A stretch of DNA of 64,000 bases, from positions 46,000-109,999 of the forward strand of contig CANKVU010000004.1 in NCBI GenBank assembly GCA_947487205.1, written 5' to 3'. Shown here piece by piece: positions 45,905 to 54,639 of the stretch. Source of the DNA: an uncultured Paracoccaceae bacterium. Lineage in GTDB: Bacteria; Pseudomonadota; Alphaproteobacteria; Rhodobacterales; Rhodobacteraceae. Below the pieces are notes generated by a model. That model was not told the DNA's origin, made no database searches, and saw only the letters and a program-made list of their open reading frames with translations. The translations under genes and the position numbers were made by a program. Position 1 is the first letter of the stretch, and each line of letters starts with the position of its first letter.

Positions 45905-47413
45905 TCACTCGCCGCGGGGAAACCGTTGCCGCTCCTCCACGACGTTGAGGTCCATGTGATTGCGCATGTAGCGCTCGGAGGCCTTCTGCAGCGGCTGGAA
46001 GTCCCAGGGGAACTGGCCGCCCTGGCTCAGCGCCTCGTAGACGACCCAGCGCTTGGCCTGGCTCTCGCGCACGTCGGCGTCGAACGCCTCGAGGTCCCAG
46101 CGGCCGTCGGCCTCGGCCCGGAACCGCGCCAGCGTCTCCCGGTGCGCCGGATCGTCGGCCAGGTTCGCCATCTCGTGGGGATCCGCGTCGAGGTCGAAGA
46201 GCTGCTCGGGATCGAGCGCGCAGCGGGTGTATTTCCACCGCCCCTCGCGGATCGCGACCATCGGCGCATAGGACGCCTCGGCGGCGTATTCCATCCGCAC
46301 CGGCTGCGACCGCTCCTCCCCCTTCGCCACCGGCACCAGGCTCTCGCCGTTCGTCCAGGGCCTGACCTCGTCCATCGAGATGCCGGCGAGGTCGCAGAGC
46401 GTCGGACAGACATCGATGGTGGAGACCGGCGCGGTGATCCGCGCGGGCTCCAGTCCCGGCGCCGAGATCATCAGCGGCACGCGCGCCGACCCCTCGAAGA
46501 ACGACATCTTGAACCACAGCCCCCGCTCGCCCAGCATGTCGCCGTGGTCCGAGACGAACAGGATCACCGCCTCCTGGCCGGTCCGCTCCAGCACGTCGAG
46601 GATCTCGCCCACCTTCTCGTCGAGATAGGTGATGTTGGCGAAATAGGCCCGGCGCGAGCGGCGCACGTCCTCGGGCCGGATGTCGAAGTCGCGCCAGTTG
46701 TTGGCGTCGAAGATGCGCTTGGAATGGCTGTCCTGGTCCTCGTAGGGGATCGGCCCCACCTCGGGGTCGAGGCGGTCGCAATCGGCATAGAGATCCCAGA
46801 ACTTCCGCCGCGCCACGTAGGGGTCGTGCGGATGGGTGAAGCTCGCCGTCACGCACCAGGGCCGCTCGTCATGGCCGCGCGAGAGGTCGTAGAGCTTCTG
46901 GCACGCGAAGAACGCCACCTCGTCGTCGTATTCCATCTGGTTGGTGATCTCGGCCACGCCCGCCCCGGTGACGGACCCGAGGTTGTGGTACCACCAGTCG
47001 ATGCGCTCGCCGGGCTTGCGGTAATCCGGCGTCCAGCCGAAATCGGCCGGGTAGATGTCGGTCGTCAGGCGATCCTCGAACCCGTGCAGCTGGTCGGGCC
47101 CGACGAAATGCATCTTGCCCGACAGGCAGGTATAATATCCCGCCCGCCGCAGGTGGTGGGCATAGGTCGGGATCGCCGAGGGGAACTCGGCCGCGTTGTC
47201 GTAGATGCCCGTGCCTGACGGCAATTGCCCGGACATGAACGCCCCCCGCCCCGGCGCGCAGAGCGGGCTGGCGGTATAGGCATTCTCGAACCGGACCGAT
47301 CGCTCCGCCAGCCGTTTCAGGTTCGGCGCGTGCAGGAACTCCGCCGGCCCGTCGGGAAAGAACGTCCCGTTCAGCTGGTCCACCATCACGATGAGGATGT
47401 TCGGTCGGGTCAC
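45905..47413 (-). CDS. betC: Choline-sulfatase
   Basis: It has 502 residues. CAPGR at residues 52-56 is the C-x-P-x-R sulfatase signature, whose Cys is converted to formylglycine. MVDQLNG and the C-terminal sequence FPWDFQPLQKASERYMRNHMDLN are characteristic of choline-sulfatases. It hydrolyses choline-O-sulfate to choline. The stop of betI overlaps its ATG (ATGA). Confidence 0.95.
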   Translation of the reverse strand: MTRPNILIVMVDQLNGTFFPDGPAEFLHAPNLKRLAERSVRFENAYTASPLCAPGRGAFMSGQLPSGTGIYDNAAEFPSAIPTYAHHLRRAGYYTCLSGKMHFVGPDQLHGFEDRLTTDIYPADFGWTPDYRKPGERIDWWYHNLGSVTGAGVAEITNQMEYDDEVAFFACQKLYDLSRGHDERPWCVTASFTHPHDPYVARRKFWDLYADCDRLDPEVGPIPYEDQDSHSKRIFDANNWRDFDIRPEDVRRSRRAYFANITYLDEKVGEILDVLERTGQEAVILFVSDHGDMLGERGLWFKMSFFEGSARVPLMISAPGLEPARITAPVSTIDVCPTLCDLAGISMDEVRPWTNGESLVPVAKGEERSQPVRMEYAAEASYAPMVAIREGRWKYTRCALDPEQLFDLDADPHEMANLADDPAHRETLARFRAEADGRWDLEAFDADVRESQAKRWVVYEALSQGGQFPWDFQPLQKASERYMRNHMDLNVVEERQRFPRGE

Positions 47414-48012
47414 GGGGCCTCCTGCAATTCATGGGCGAGCGCCGAGAGGGTGTGGCGGACGGCGGTCTCCGCGCTGGTCTCGGCATCCAGCGCGGCATGC
47501 AGGTAGAGCCCGTCCACCAGCCCCGCGATCCGCTCCGCCGCGGCGGGCGCGCGACAGCCCAGCGCGGGGCGCAGCGCATGGGCGAGGTTGGAGGACAGCC
47601 GCCGGCGATAGATGCCCAGAAGCCGCCGCGCCGCCGGCATCCGCTGCGCCATCACGTAGAAGTTCAGCCAGGCGGCCACCGCCTCCCGCTCGAAATTGGC
47701 CGGCGAGAAGCCCGCGCGCACGATCGCCTCCACCCGCGCGGCGGGATCCTCGGCGCCCGCCAGGGCGCGGCGCACGTCGCGGCCGTAGCGCGTCAGGAGC
47801 TCGCGCATCGCGGCCAGGAACAGCGATTCCTTGTCGCCGAAATAATGGAAGGCCAGCGCCGGAGAGATCCCGGCCCGCTTGGCGATCCGCCCCACCGTCA
47901 CGTCGAGCGATCCGGTGGCGCCGATCTCGGCGATGGTGGCCCCGATCAGTTCCGCCCGGCGGCGCGTCTGGGCCCTCTCGCGTCCCGGGGTCCTGGCGTG
48001 CAATGTTGCCAT
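47410..48012 (-). CDS. betI: TetR-family choline-responsive repressor
   Basis: It has 200 residues. The N-terminal helix-turn-helix (TVGRIAKRAGISPALAFHYFGDKESLFLA) is close to BetI, and the C-terminal ligand domain (AWLNFYVMAQRMPAARRLLGIYRRRLSSNL) is also BetI-like. An ATG at 48012 is preferred; the frame extends to 48045 into the operator. It controls the divergent promoters and is likely relieved by choline. Confidence 0.93.
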   Translation of the reverse strand: MATLHARTPGRERAQTRRRAELIGATIAEIGATGSLDVTVGRIAKRAGISPALAFHYFGDKESLFLAAMRELLTRYGRDVRRALAGAEDPAARVEAIVRAGFSPANFEREAVAAWLNFYVMAQRMPAARRLLGIYRRRLSSNLAHALRPALGCRAPAAAERIAGLVDGLYLHAALDAETSAETAVRHTLSALAHELQEAP

Positions 48013-48032
48013 GGTCCGGGTTCTAGCATTTA

Positions 48033-48046
48033 ATTGACCCGTCAAT
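48033..48046. promoter_or_regulatory. BetI-type operator dyad
   Basis: ATTGAC-CC-GTCAAT lies between divergent betI and choX, 20 nt before the betI ATG and 26 nt before choX. It resembles the TTGA..TCAA inverted repeats bound by BetI elsewhere. The left half overlaps a TTGACC that could be the choX -35 element; the opposite strand supplies a TTGACG for betI. A single repressor dimer would thus block both promoters. Confidence 0.7.
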
Positions 48047-48072
48047 CAAGACACGACACGAAGGGAGACATC

Positions 48073-49005
48073 ATGCATCGCCTCATCACCGCCTCGGCCC
48101 TGGCGCTGGGCCTTGCGGGACCCGCCGCGGCGCAGGTCGCCGAGGAATGCCGGGAGGTGTCCATGTCCGACGTGGGCTGGACCGACATCACCACCACCAC
48201 CGCCATCGCGCGCCACGTGCTGGAGGGGCTGGGATATTCCGTCGACGTGAAGGTCTTGTCGGTCCCGGTGACCTTCGCCTCGCTGGAGAACGACGACGTC
48301 GACGTGTTCCTGGGCAACTGGATGCCGTCGCAATCCCAGGCGATCCAGCCCTACCTCGATTCGGGCGAGATCGAGCAGGTCGCGATCAACCTCGAAGGGA
48401 CGAAGTACAACCTCGCCGTGCCCGCCTACACCTACGAGAAGGGCCTGCAGAGCTACGACGACCTCGCCGCCTTCGAGCCCGAGCTCGACGGCACGATCTA
48501 CGGCATCGAGCCCGGGAACGAGGGCAACGCCTATCTCATCGGCCTGACAGAGGAGAACGCCCACGGACTGGGCGATTTCGAGGTCAAGGAAAGCTCCGAG
48601 CAGGGCATGCTGGCACAGGTCCGCCGCGCCGTGGACGACGAGGAGGACGTGGTCTTCCTCGGCTGGGAGCCGCACCCGATGAACGCCAATTTCGACCTCG
48701 AATACCTCTCGGGCGGCGAGGACTTCTTCGGCGGCGAGGGGGTCGTGCACACCACCACGCGGGCCGGCCTGACCGAGGAATGCCCCAATCTCGGCACCCT
48801 CCTCGCGCAGATGACCTTCACCCTGCCCATGGAGAACGAGATCATGGGCAAGATCCTCGACGACGGGATGGACCCGGCCGAGGCCACGCAGGAATGGCTC
48901 CAGGCGCACCCCGACGTGATCGATCCCTGGCTCCAGGGCGTGACCACGGTCGAGGGCGAGGAGGGCCTGCCGGCGGTGCGGCAGGAACTGGGGCTCGACT
49001 CCTGA
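48073..49005 (+). CDS. choX: Choline ABC transporter substrate-binding protein
   Basis: It has 310 residues. Signal peptide 1-20 (cleavage after AAA). Then a class II periplasmic binding fold of the ProX/ChoX type: aromatic residues in VGWTDITTTTAI and LGWEPHPMN shape a choline-binding cage. GGGAGAC precedes the ATG. First gene of the choXWV operon. Confidence 0.93.
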   Translation: MHRLITASALALGLAGPAAAQVAEECREVSMSDVGWTDITTTTAIARHVLEGLGYSVDVKVLSVPVTFASLENDDVDVFLGNWMPSQSQAIQPYLDSGEIEQVAINLEGTKYNLAVPAYTYEKGLQSYDDLAAFEPELDGTIYGIEPGNEGNAYLIGLTEENAHGLGDFEVKESSEQGMLAQVRRAVDDEEDVVFLGWEPHPMNANFDLEYLSGGEDFFGGEGVVHTTTRAGLTEECPNLGTLLAQMTFTLPMENEIMGKILDDGMDPAEATQEWLQAHPDVIDPWLQGVTTVEGEEGLPAVRQELGLDS

Positions 49006-49079
49006 GGCGCGGCCGCGCCATGTGATCGCGGCGGTCCCGGCGTTCCGGGGCCGCCGAACCATTCCGGACGGGGACGCGG

Positions 49080-49916
49080 ATGAACTGGATAACCGAACAC
49101 AAGATCCCGGTCGGCGAGGGGGCCGCGGATGTCTTCGACTGGATCAACGACAACCTGCAATTCCTGCTCGACGGGCTCTCCGACCTGATGGCGGCGCTGA
49201 TCGACGCGATCCTGTGGGTGCTGCAGACGCCGAACCCGCTGGTGATCATCGCCGTCTTCGTGGCGCTGACCTGGGCCTTGCAGCGCTCGTGGAAGGTGTG
49301 CCTCTTCGTGGCCTTGGGCTTCCTCTTCATCCTCAACCAGGATTACTGGGAGGAGACGACCGAGAGCCTGACGCTCGTGCTCTCGGCCTGCGTCGTGTGC
49401 ATGGGGGTGGGCGTGCCCATCGGCATCGCCGCCGCGCACCGGCCGCGCCTCTACGCCGCGATCCGCCCCGTGCTCGACCTGATGCAGACGCTGCCCACCT
49501 TCGTCTACCTCATCCCGGCCATCGTCTTCTTCGGCATCGGCATGGTGCCGGGCCTGATCGCCACGGTGATCTTCGTCCTGCCCGCCCCGATCCGGCTGAC
49601 CTGGCTCGGCATCTCCTCCACGCCGGTACCGCTCAAGGAGGCCGCCCGCGCCTTCGGCGCGACGCCGGGCCAGCTTCTGTGGAAGGTGGAGATGCCCTCG
49701 GCCTTCCCCCAGATCATGGCGGGGCTGAACCAGACCATCATGCTGTCCCTGTCGATGGTGGTGATCGCGGCACTGGTGGGCGCCGACGGCCTCGGCGTCC
49801 CGGTGGTGCGGGCGCTGAACTCGGTCAACACCGCCCTCGGCTTCGAGAGCGGCTTCGTCATCGTCGTGGTGGCCATCGTGCTCGACCGGATGCTGAACGT
49901 GGGGGCGCGGAAATGA
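49080..49916 (+). CDS. choW: Choline ABC transporter permease
   Basis: It has 278 residues with about six membrane helices. The EAA loop is EAARAFGATPGQLLWKVEMPSAFPQIMAG, which contacts the ATPase. The last codons overlap the choV ATG (ATGA). Confidence 0.93.
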   Translation: MNWITEHKIPVGEGAADVFDWINDNLQFLLDGLSDLMAALIDAILWVLQTPNPLVIIAVFVALTWALQRSWKVCLFVALGFLFILNQDYWEETTESLTLVLSACVVCMGVGVPIGIAAAHRPRLYAAIRPVLDLMQTLPTFVYLIPAIVFFGIGMVPGLIATVIFVLPAPIRLTWLGISSTPVPLKEAARAFGATPGQLLWKVEMPSAFPQIMAGLNQTIMLSLSMVVIAALVGADGLGVPVVRALNSVNTALGFESGFVIVVVAIVLDRMLNVGARK

Positions 49917-50941
49917 CCACCGCGGTCAAGATCGACAACGTCTCCATCGTCTTCGGCGACCGGCCCGGCGACGCCCTGCCGCTGATGGACGAGGGGCTGG
50001 CCCGGCCCGAGATCGAGGAGCGCACGGGGCAGGTCCTCGGCGTCCACGATTGCTCGCTCGAGGTCGCGGAGGGCGAGATCCTCGTGCTGATGGGCCTTTC
50101 CGGCTCGGGCAAGTCCACCCTCCTGCGGGCGGTCAACGGGCTCAACCCCGTCGCCCGCGGCCGGGTCGTCGTGCATGACGGCGAATGGAGCTGCGACGTC
50201 ACCCATGCCGCGCCCAGACAGCTCCGCCGCGTGCGGCGGGAATGCGTCTCGATGGTGTTCCAGCAATTCGGCCTCCTGCCCTGGCGCTCGGTGCGCGAGA
50301 ATGTCGGGCTGGGCCTCGAACTCGGCGGGCGCAAGAAGGCCGACCGGCGCGAGGCGGTGGAGCGGCAGCTCGACCTCGTCGGCCTCTCGGGCTGGGGCGA
50401 CCGCAAGGTGGGCGAGCTGTCGGGCGGCATGCAGCAGCGGGTGGGGCTGGCCCGCGCCTTCGCCACCGACGCGCCGATCCTGCTGATGGACGAGCCCTTC
50501 TCCGCCCTCGACCCGCTGATCCGCAACAAGCTCCAGGACGAGTTGCTGGAGGTGCAGGCGCGCCTGCAGAAGACCATCGTGTTCGTCAGCCACGACCTCG
50601 ACGAGGCGTTCAAGCTCGGCAACCGCATCGCCATCATGGAAGGGGGCCGCATCGTCCAGGCCGGCACCCCGCAGGAGATCTATTCGCGGCCCGCCGACGA
50701 TTACGTGGCCGATTTCGTCGCCCACATGAACCCGCTGGGCGTGCTGACCGCCCGCGACGTGATGGAGCGGGACGACGGCCCCCTGCCCGACCCCACGATC
50801 CCCGCCGACGCGACGGTGGAGCAGGCGATGCGCGCCCTGGGCGCCGCCGCCGGCCCCGTCGCCGTGACCGAGGAGGGCGCCCGCATCGGCCGCATCACCG
50901 AAGGCGGGCTGATCCGCCGCCTCCTCGACCCGCGCGCCTGA
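49913..50941 (+). CDS. choV: Choline ABC transporter ATP-binding protein
   Basis: It has 342 residues. Walker A GLSGSGKST, Q-loop FQQFGLLPW, signature LSGGMQQRVGLARA, Walker B ILLMDEPFSALD and H-loop VSHDLDEA. The C-terminal ~60 residues are a reduced regulatory region like the CBS part of ProV/OpuA, but too short for two full CBS domains. Confidence 0.95.
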   Translation: MTTAVKIDNVSIVFGDRPGDALPLMDEGLARPEIEERTGQVLGVHDCSLEVAEGEILVLMGLSGSGKSTLLRAVNGLNPVARGRVVVHDGEWSCDVTHAAPRQLRRVRRECVSMVFQQFGLLPWRSVRENVGLGLELGGRKKADRREAVERQLDLVGLSGWGDRKVGELSGGMQQRVGLARAFATDAPILLMDEPFSALDPLIRNKLQDELLEVQARLQKTIVFVSHDLDEAFKLGNRIAIMEGGRIVQAGTPQEIYSRPADDYVADFVAHMNPLGVLTARDVMERDDGPLPDPTIPADATVEQAMRALGAAAGPVAVTEEGARIGRITEGGLIRRLLDPRA

Positions 50942-50946
50942 GCGTC

Positions 50947-50973
50947 CCGCCCCGCGAACATCCGCCGGGGCGG
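50947..50973 (+). terminator. Hairpin after choV
   Basis: CCGCCCCG pairs with CGGGGCGG across an 11-nt loop, 6 nt beyond the choV stop. No T-run follows, so a Rho-dependent or partial terminator is as likely. Confidence 0.4.
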
Positions 50974-51069
50974 CGACATTCCACGACCCGTGCCCTTTCC
51001 AGAACCGCGAACGCCCTATCCTCGCTCCGGGGGGCCGGTCCGGCCCGGTTGCAAGGGAAGGGGTGGCCC

Positions 51070-52452
51070 ATGGGCCTGATCGGCATATTCCTGTCGCTCG
51101 GATTGCTGATGTATCTCGCCTATCGCGGGATCAACGTGCTGATCCTGGCGCCGCTCCTGGCGCTGCTCGCGACGCTCTTCGCGGGCGGCCTGCCGCTCCT
51201 GGCGACCTACACTCAGGTCTTCATGCCGGCGCTCGGCAATTACCTGATCCAGTTCTTCCCGCTGTTCCTGCTCGGCGCCATCTTCGGCAAGCTGATGGCC
51301 GATTCGGGCTCGGCGCGCGCCATCGCGGAATGGTTCACCGACAAGATGGGCGCGGGCCAGGCGATCGCCGCCGTGGTCCTGGCCTGCGGGGTGCTGACCT
51401 ATGGCGGCGTGTCGCTCTTCGTGGTGGCCTTCGCGGTCTACCCCATCGCCAATGCGCTCTTCCGCCGCTCCGACACGCCCAAGCGGCTCCTGCCGGCGGC
51501 GCTCGCGCTCGGCTCCTTCACCTTCACGATGACGGCCTTTCCCGGCACGCCGGCGATCCAGAACGCGATCCCGATGCCCTATTTCAACACCACGCCCTTC
51601 GCCGCGCCGGTCTACGGCACGCTGGCGGGGCTCGGCATGATGGTCTTCGGCATCCTGTGGCTGAACCGCCGCCGCGCCCGGGCCCAGGCCGGGGGCGAGG
51701 GCTATGGCGAGCACCCGGCGACCGACGCCGACGCCGACACGCCCGACCGGGCGATGCCCGGCATCCTCGTCGCGATCCTGCCGGTGGTGACGGTGATCGC
51801 GCTCAACGCCCTCTTCACCTACGTGATCATCCCGGCGATGGACACGGGCTACCTCTCGCAGGGGGAATATGGCGGCGTGGCCATCGGCGACGTGCGCGGG
51901 ATCTGGGCCATCACCGCCTCGCTGGTGGTGTCGATCGTGCTCTGCGCGGCGCTCAACTGGGCGCGGTTCAAGGACATGCTCGACAGCGTCAACAAGGGCA
52001 CGATGGGCTCGCTCCTGCCGGTCTTCAACACCGCGTCCGAGGTCGGCTACGGCGCGGTCATCGCCTCGCTGCCCGCCTTCGCGGTGATCCGCGACGCGGT
52101 GCTGGGGATCTCCCCCAACCCGCTCATCTCGGCGGCGGTGGCCACCAACGTGCTGGCGGGGATCACCGGATCGGCCTCGGGCGGCATGTCGATCGCGCTC
52201 GAAACCCTGGGCGGCACCTTCATGGAGCGCGCGCAGGCCGCCGGCATCGACCCCGAGATCATGCACCGCGTCGTGGCCCTGTCCTCGGGCGGCTTCGACG
52301 CGCTGCCCCATAACGGCGCCGTCATCACGCTCCTGGCGATCACCGGCCTGACCCACAAGCAGAGCTACGGCGACATCTTCGTGGTCGCGGTGCTGATCCC
52401 GTTCACCATGACCGTGCTCATGGTCCTGGGCGCCTCGCTCATGGCGGGCTGA
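51070..52452 (+). CDS. GntP-family permease
   Basis: It has 460 residues, with about 12 hydrophobic segments. GAIFGKLMADSGSARAIAEW and the C-terminal SSGGFDALPHNGAVITLL are family features shared with gluconate/lactate-type carriers. The substrate is not predictable. It follows choV by about 130 nt and a hairpin, so it may belong to the choline regulon or stand alone. Confidence 0.85.
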   Translation: MGLIGIFLSLGLLMYLAYRGINVLILAPLLALLATLFAGGLPLLATYTQVFMPALGNYLIQFFPLFLLGAIFGKLMADSGSARAIAEWFTDKMGAGQAIAAVVLACGVLTYGGVSLFVVAFAVYPIANALFRRSDTPKRLLPAALALGSFTFTMTAFPGTPAIQNAIPMPYFNTTPFAAPVYGTLAGLGMMVFGILWLNRRRARAQAGGEGYGEHPATDADADTPDRAMPGILVAILPVVTVIALNALFTYVIIPAMDTGYLSQGEYGGVAIGDVRGIWAITASLVVSIVLCAALNWARFKDMLDSVNKGTMGSLLPVFNTASEVGYGAVIASLPAFAVIRDAVLGISPNPLISAAVATNVLAGITGSASGGMSIALETLGGTFMERAQAAGIDPEIMHRVVALSSGGFDALPHNGAVITLLAITGLTHKQSYGDIFVVAVLIPFTMTVLMVLGASLMAG

Positions 52453-52480
52453 GGGGCGGGCCGACGCGCGGGGCATCTTT

Positions 52481-52501
52481 TTCCGACTTGTTTTGTCGGA
52501 A
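52481..52501. promoter_or_regulatory. Inverted repeat upstream of hemP
   Basis: TTCCGAC and its exact complement GTCGGAA are separated by seven bases (TTGTTTT), 51 nt before the hemP ATG. It may be an iron-responsive operator. From memory it resembles the dyads described before iron genes in Rhodobacterales, but this was not checked. Confidence 0.5.
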
Positions 52502-52552
52502 TTGCTTGCCTAACCTGACCGGGTCAGTCGGACATTCACCAGGAGACCTCCC

Positions 52553-52696
52553 ATGTCCCTTCACACCGCGCTGCCCGTCCCGTCCCACGACGCCACCGCC
52601 CTGACGGCCGGCGGCCCGACCGCGACGATCGCGCTGAACGGCATGCAGTACACCCTGCGGATCACCCGCCAGGGCAAGCTGATCCTGACCAAGTAA
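52553..52696 (+). CDS. hemP: HemP-family hemin uptake protein
   Basis: It has 47 residues. The C-terminal half YTLRITRQGKLILTK is the family hallmark. AGGAGA precedes the ATG. HemP genes usually lie beside heme-uptake genes and are iron controlled; here no other heme gene is adjacent. It is too short for usual gene calling and easily missed. Confidence 0.85.
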   Translation: MSLHTALPVPSHDATALTAGGPTATIALNGMQYTLRITRQGKLILTK

Positions 52697-52697
52697 C

Positions 52698-52726
52698 GCC
52701 CCCCGCCCGCCCCGAACCGGGGGGGC
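52698..52726 (+). terminator. Possible terminator after hemP
   Basis: GCCCCCC pairs with GGGGGGC around a 15-nt loop directly after the hemP stop. A short TTT follows 4 nt later. Confidence 0.4.
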
Positions 52727-52799
52727 CGCATTTCGATGGCACCACCCGCGCCCCGGCCGCGTTGCCCCCGCGACGACCCGAACGGCAGAGAGGCGGAAC

Positions 52800-53660
52800 A
52801 TGCGAGTTGCATTCCTGGGGCTGGGCGCGATGGGCGCGCGCATGGCGATGAACGTGATCCGCGCGGGTCACGACCTGACGGTCTGGAACCGCTCCCCCGG
52901 CCGCGCGGGCGATCTCGTCGCGGCCGGCGCGGCCGAGGCCCCGACGCCCCGCGCCGCCGCCGACGGGGCGGAGGTCGTGCTCTCGATGGTCCATGACGAC
53001 GACGCCTCCCGCGCGGTATGGACCGATGACGCGACGGGCGCCCTGCACGGCATGGCGCCGGGCGCGGTGGCGGTGGAATGCTCCACCGTCTCGCCCGACT
53101 GGGTCCGCAGCCTCGCCGGCACCGCCGAGGGGCGGGGCATCGGCTTTCTCGCCGCGCCCGTCGCCGGCACCCTGCCCCCGGCCGAGGCGGGCGAGCTGGT
53201 GGTGATCGCCGGCGGCGACCAGGACGCGCTCGTGGCCGCCCAGCCGGTGCTCGACGCGATCGGCAAGGCCACCCACCACGCCGGCGATGCCGGCGCCGCC
53301 GCGACCGCCAAGCTGGTGATCAACGGCATGCTCCTGGCGCAGGAGGCGGCGCTGGCCGAGCTCCTCGGCATGGCCAAGCGCACCGGCCTCGCACCCGCCC
53401 GCGCCTTCGAGATCCTGTGCGAGACCCCCGTCGCCAGCCCGATGATCCGCAATTACGGGCAGTTGATGGTGGCCGGCACCGACGACGTGAATTTCTCCGT
53501 CGCCGGAAGCCTCAAGGATCTGGGCCTGATCGCCGGCACCGCCGACGGGGCGGGAGCGGAGGCGCCGGTCTCCCACGCCGTCCGCGACAGCTTCCGCGCC
53601 GCCGTCGAGGCCGGCCTGGCCGACCGCAACCAGACCGAGATCATGCGCCATTATGAATGA
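52800..53660 (+). CDS. NAD(P)-dependent beta-hydroxyacid dehydrogenase family
   Basis: It has 286 residues. GLGAMGARMAMN is the Rossmann loop of 3-hydroxyisobutyrate-type dehydrogenases, ECSTVSP and the GDAGAAATAKLVIN motif with catalytic Lys follow. It could act on 3-hydroxyisobutyrate, tartronate semialdehyde or succinic semialdehyde. Its stop overlaps the NTF2-like gene by 8 nt. Confidence 0.88.
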   Translation: MRVAFLGLGAMGARMAMNVIRAGHDLTVWNRSPGRAGDLVAAGAAEAPTPRAAADGAEVVLSMVHDDDASRAVWTDDATGALHGMAPGAVAVECSTVSPDWVRSLAGTAEGRGIGFLAAPVAGTLPPAEAGELVVIAGGDQDALVAAQPVLDAIGKATHHAGDAGAAATAKLVINGMLLAQEAALAELLGMAKRTGLAPARAFEILCETPVASPMIRNYGQLMVAGTDDVNFSVAGSLKDLGLIAGTADGAGAEAPVSHAVRDSFRAAVEAGLADRNQTEIMRHYE

Positions 53661-54051
53661 TACGGCGATCATCCGGGACTATTTCGAGGCCTTCAACGCC
53701 GGCGAATCCGAGGCCATGCTGTCCCTCGTCATGCCCGATCTGGAGCATCGCCCCAACCAGGGAGAGGTGCGCCGGGGCCGCGACGCCTTCGCCGCCTTCC
53801 TGGCGGAGATGGACCGCGCCTATACCGAGCGGGCCGAGGATCTGGCGATCCTGACCGGCCCGGAGGGGCGCGCGGCGGCGGAGTTCACCATCCACGGCAC
53901 CTACCGCGCCACGCAGGAAGGCCTGCCCGAGGCCACGGGACAGACCTACGTCCTGCCCGTCGGCTCGTTCTTCGAGATCCGGGACGGGCGGATCGCCCGC
54001 GTCTCGACCTTCTACAACCTATCGGACTGGCTGCGGCAGGTGGGGGCATGA
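53653..54051 (+). CDS. NTF2/SnoaL-like protein
   Basis: It has 132 residues. IIRDYFEAFNAGESEAMLSLV and GSFFEIRDGRIARVSTFYNLSDWLRQ match the cone-shaped NTF2-like fold (ketosteroid isomerase-related). Catalytic role unknown. It overlaps both neighbours (8 nt and ATGA), so the three genes form one translation-coupled operon. Confidence 0.82.
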   Translation: MNDTAIIRDYFEAFNAGESEAMLSLVMPDLEHRPNQGEVRRGRDAFAAFLAEMDRAYTERAEDLAILTGPEGRAAAEFTIHGTYRATQEGLPEATGQTYVLPVGSFFEIRDGRIARVSTFYNLSDWLRQVGA

Positions 54052-54632
54052 GCCTCTCCTACGAGACCCTGACCGGCGCGGACGTGGCCGCGTCGCTCGA
54101 CGATCTGGGCCGCCTGCGCGCCGCGGTCTTCCGCGACTGGCCCTATCTCTACGACGGCGACCCCGCGAACGAGGCCGCCTATCTCCGCAGCTATCAGGAC
54201 ACGCCGGGCGCGATCCTGGTGGCGGCGCGCGACGGCGGGCGGATGGTCGGCTGCGCCACCGGAATGCCCCTCGCCCGCCACGAGGACGCCCGCGACCTGC
54301 CGCTGGCGGATCTGGGCCTCGCGATGGACGATGTCTTCTACTGCGCCGAATCCGTCCTTTTGCCCGCCTATCGCGGCCACGGGGCCGGGCATGTCTTCTT
54401 CGATCGGCGCGAGGATCACGCCCGGGCGCTCGGATATGCCGTGTCGATGTTCTGCGGCGTCGAGCGCCCCGACGATCACCCCGCCCGGCCCCCGGATGCC
54501 CGCAGCCTCGCCCCCTTCTGGGAGGGGCGCGGCTACCGGTCCCGCGACGCCGTCATCCGCATGAGCTGGACCGATATCGGCGACGCCGCCCCGTCGGAGA
54601 AGCGACTCCGCGTCTGGACCCGCCCGCTCTGA
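54048..54632 (+). CDS. GNAT-family acetyltransferase
   Basis: It has 194 residues. The acetyl-CoA loop region is YCAESVLLPAYRGHGAGHVFFDRREDHA, following the expected beta strand. Substrate unknown. The ATG overlaps the NTF2-like stop. Confidence 0.8.
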   Translation: MSLSYETLTGADVAASLDDLGRLRAAVFRDWPYLYDGDPANEAAYLRSYQDTPGAILVAARDGGRMVGCATGMPLARHEDARDLPLADLGLAMDDVFYCAESVLLPAYRGHGAGHVFFDRREDHARALGYAVSMFCGVERPDDHPARPPDARSLAPFWEGRGYRSRDAVIRMSWTDIGDAAPSEKRLRVWTRPL

Positions 54633-54639
54633 GCGCGGC

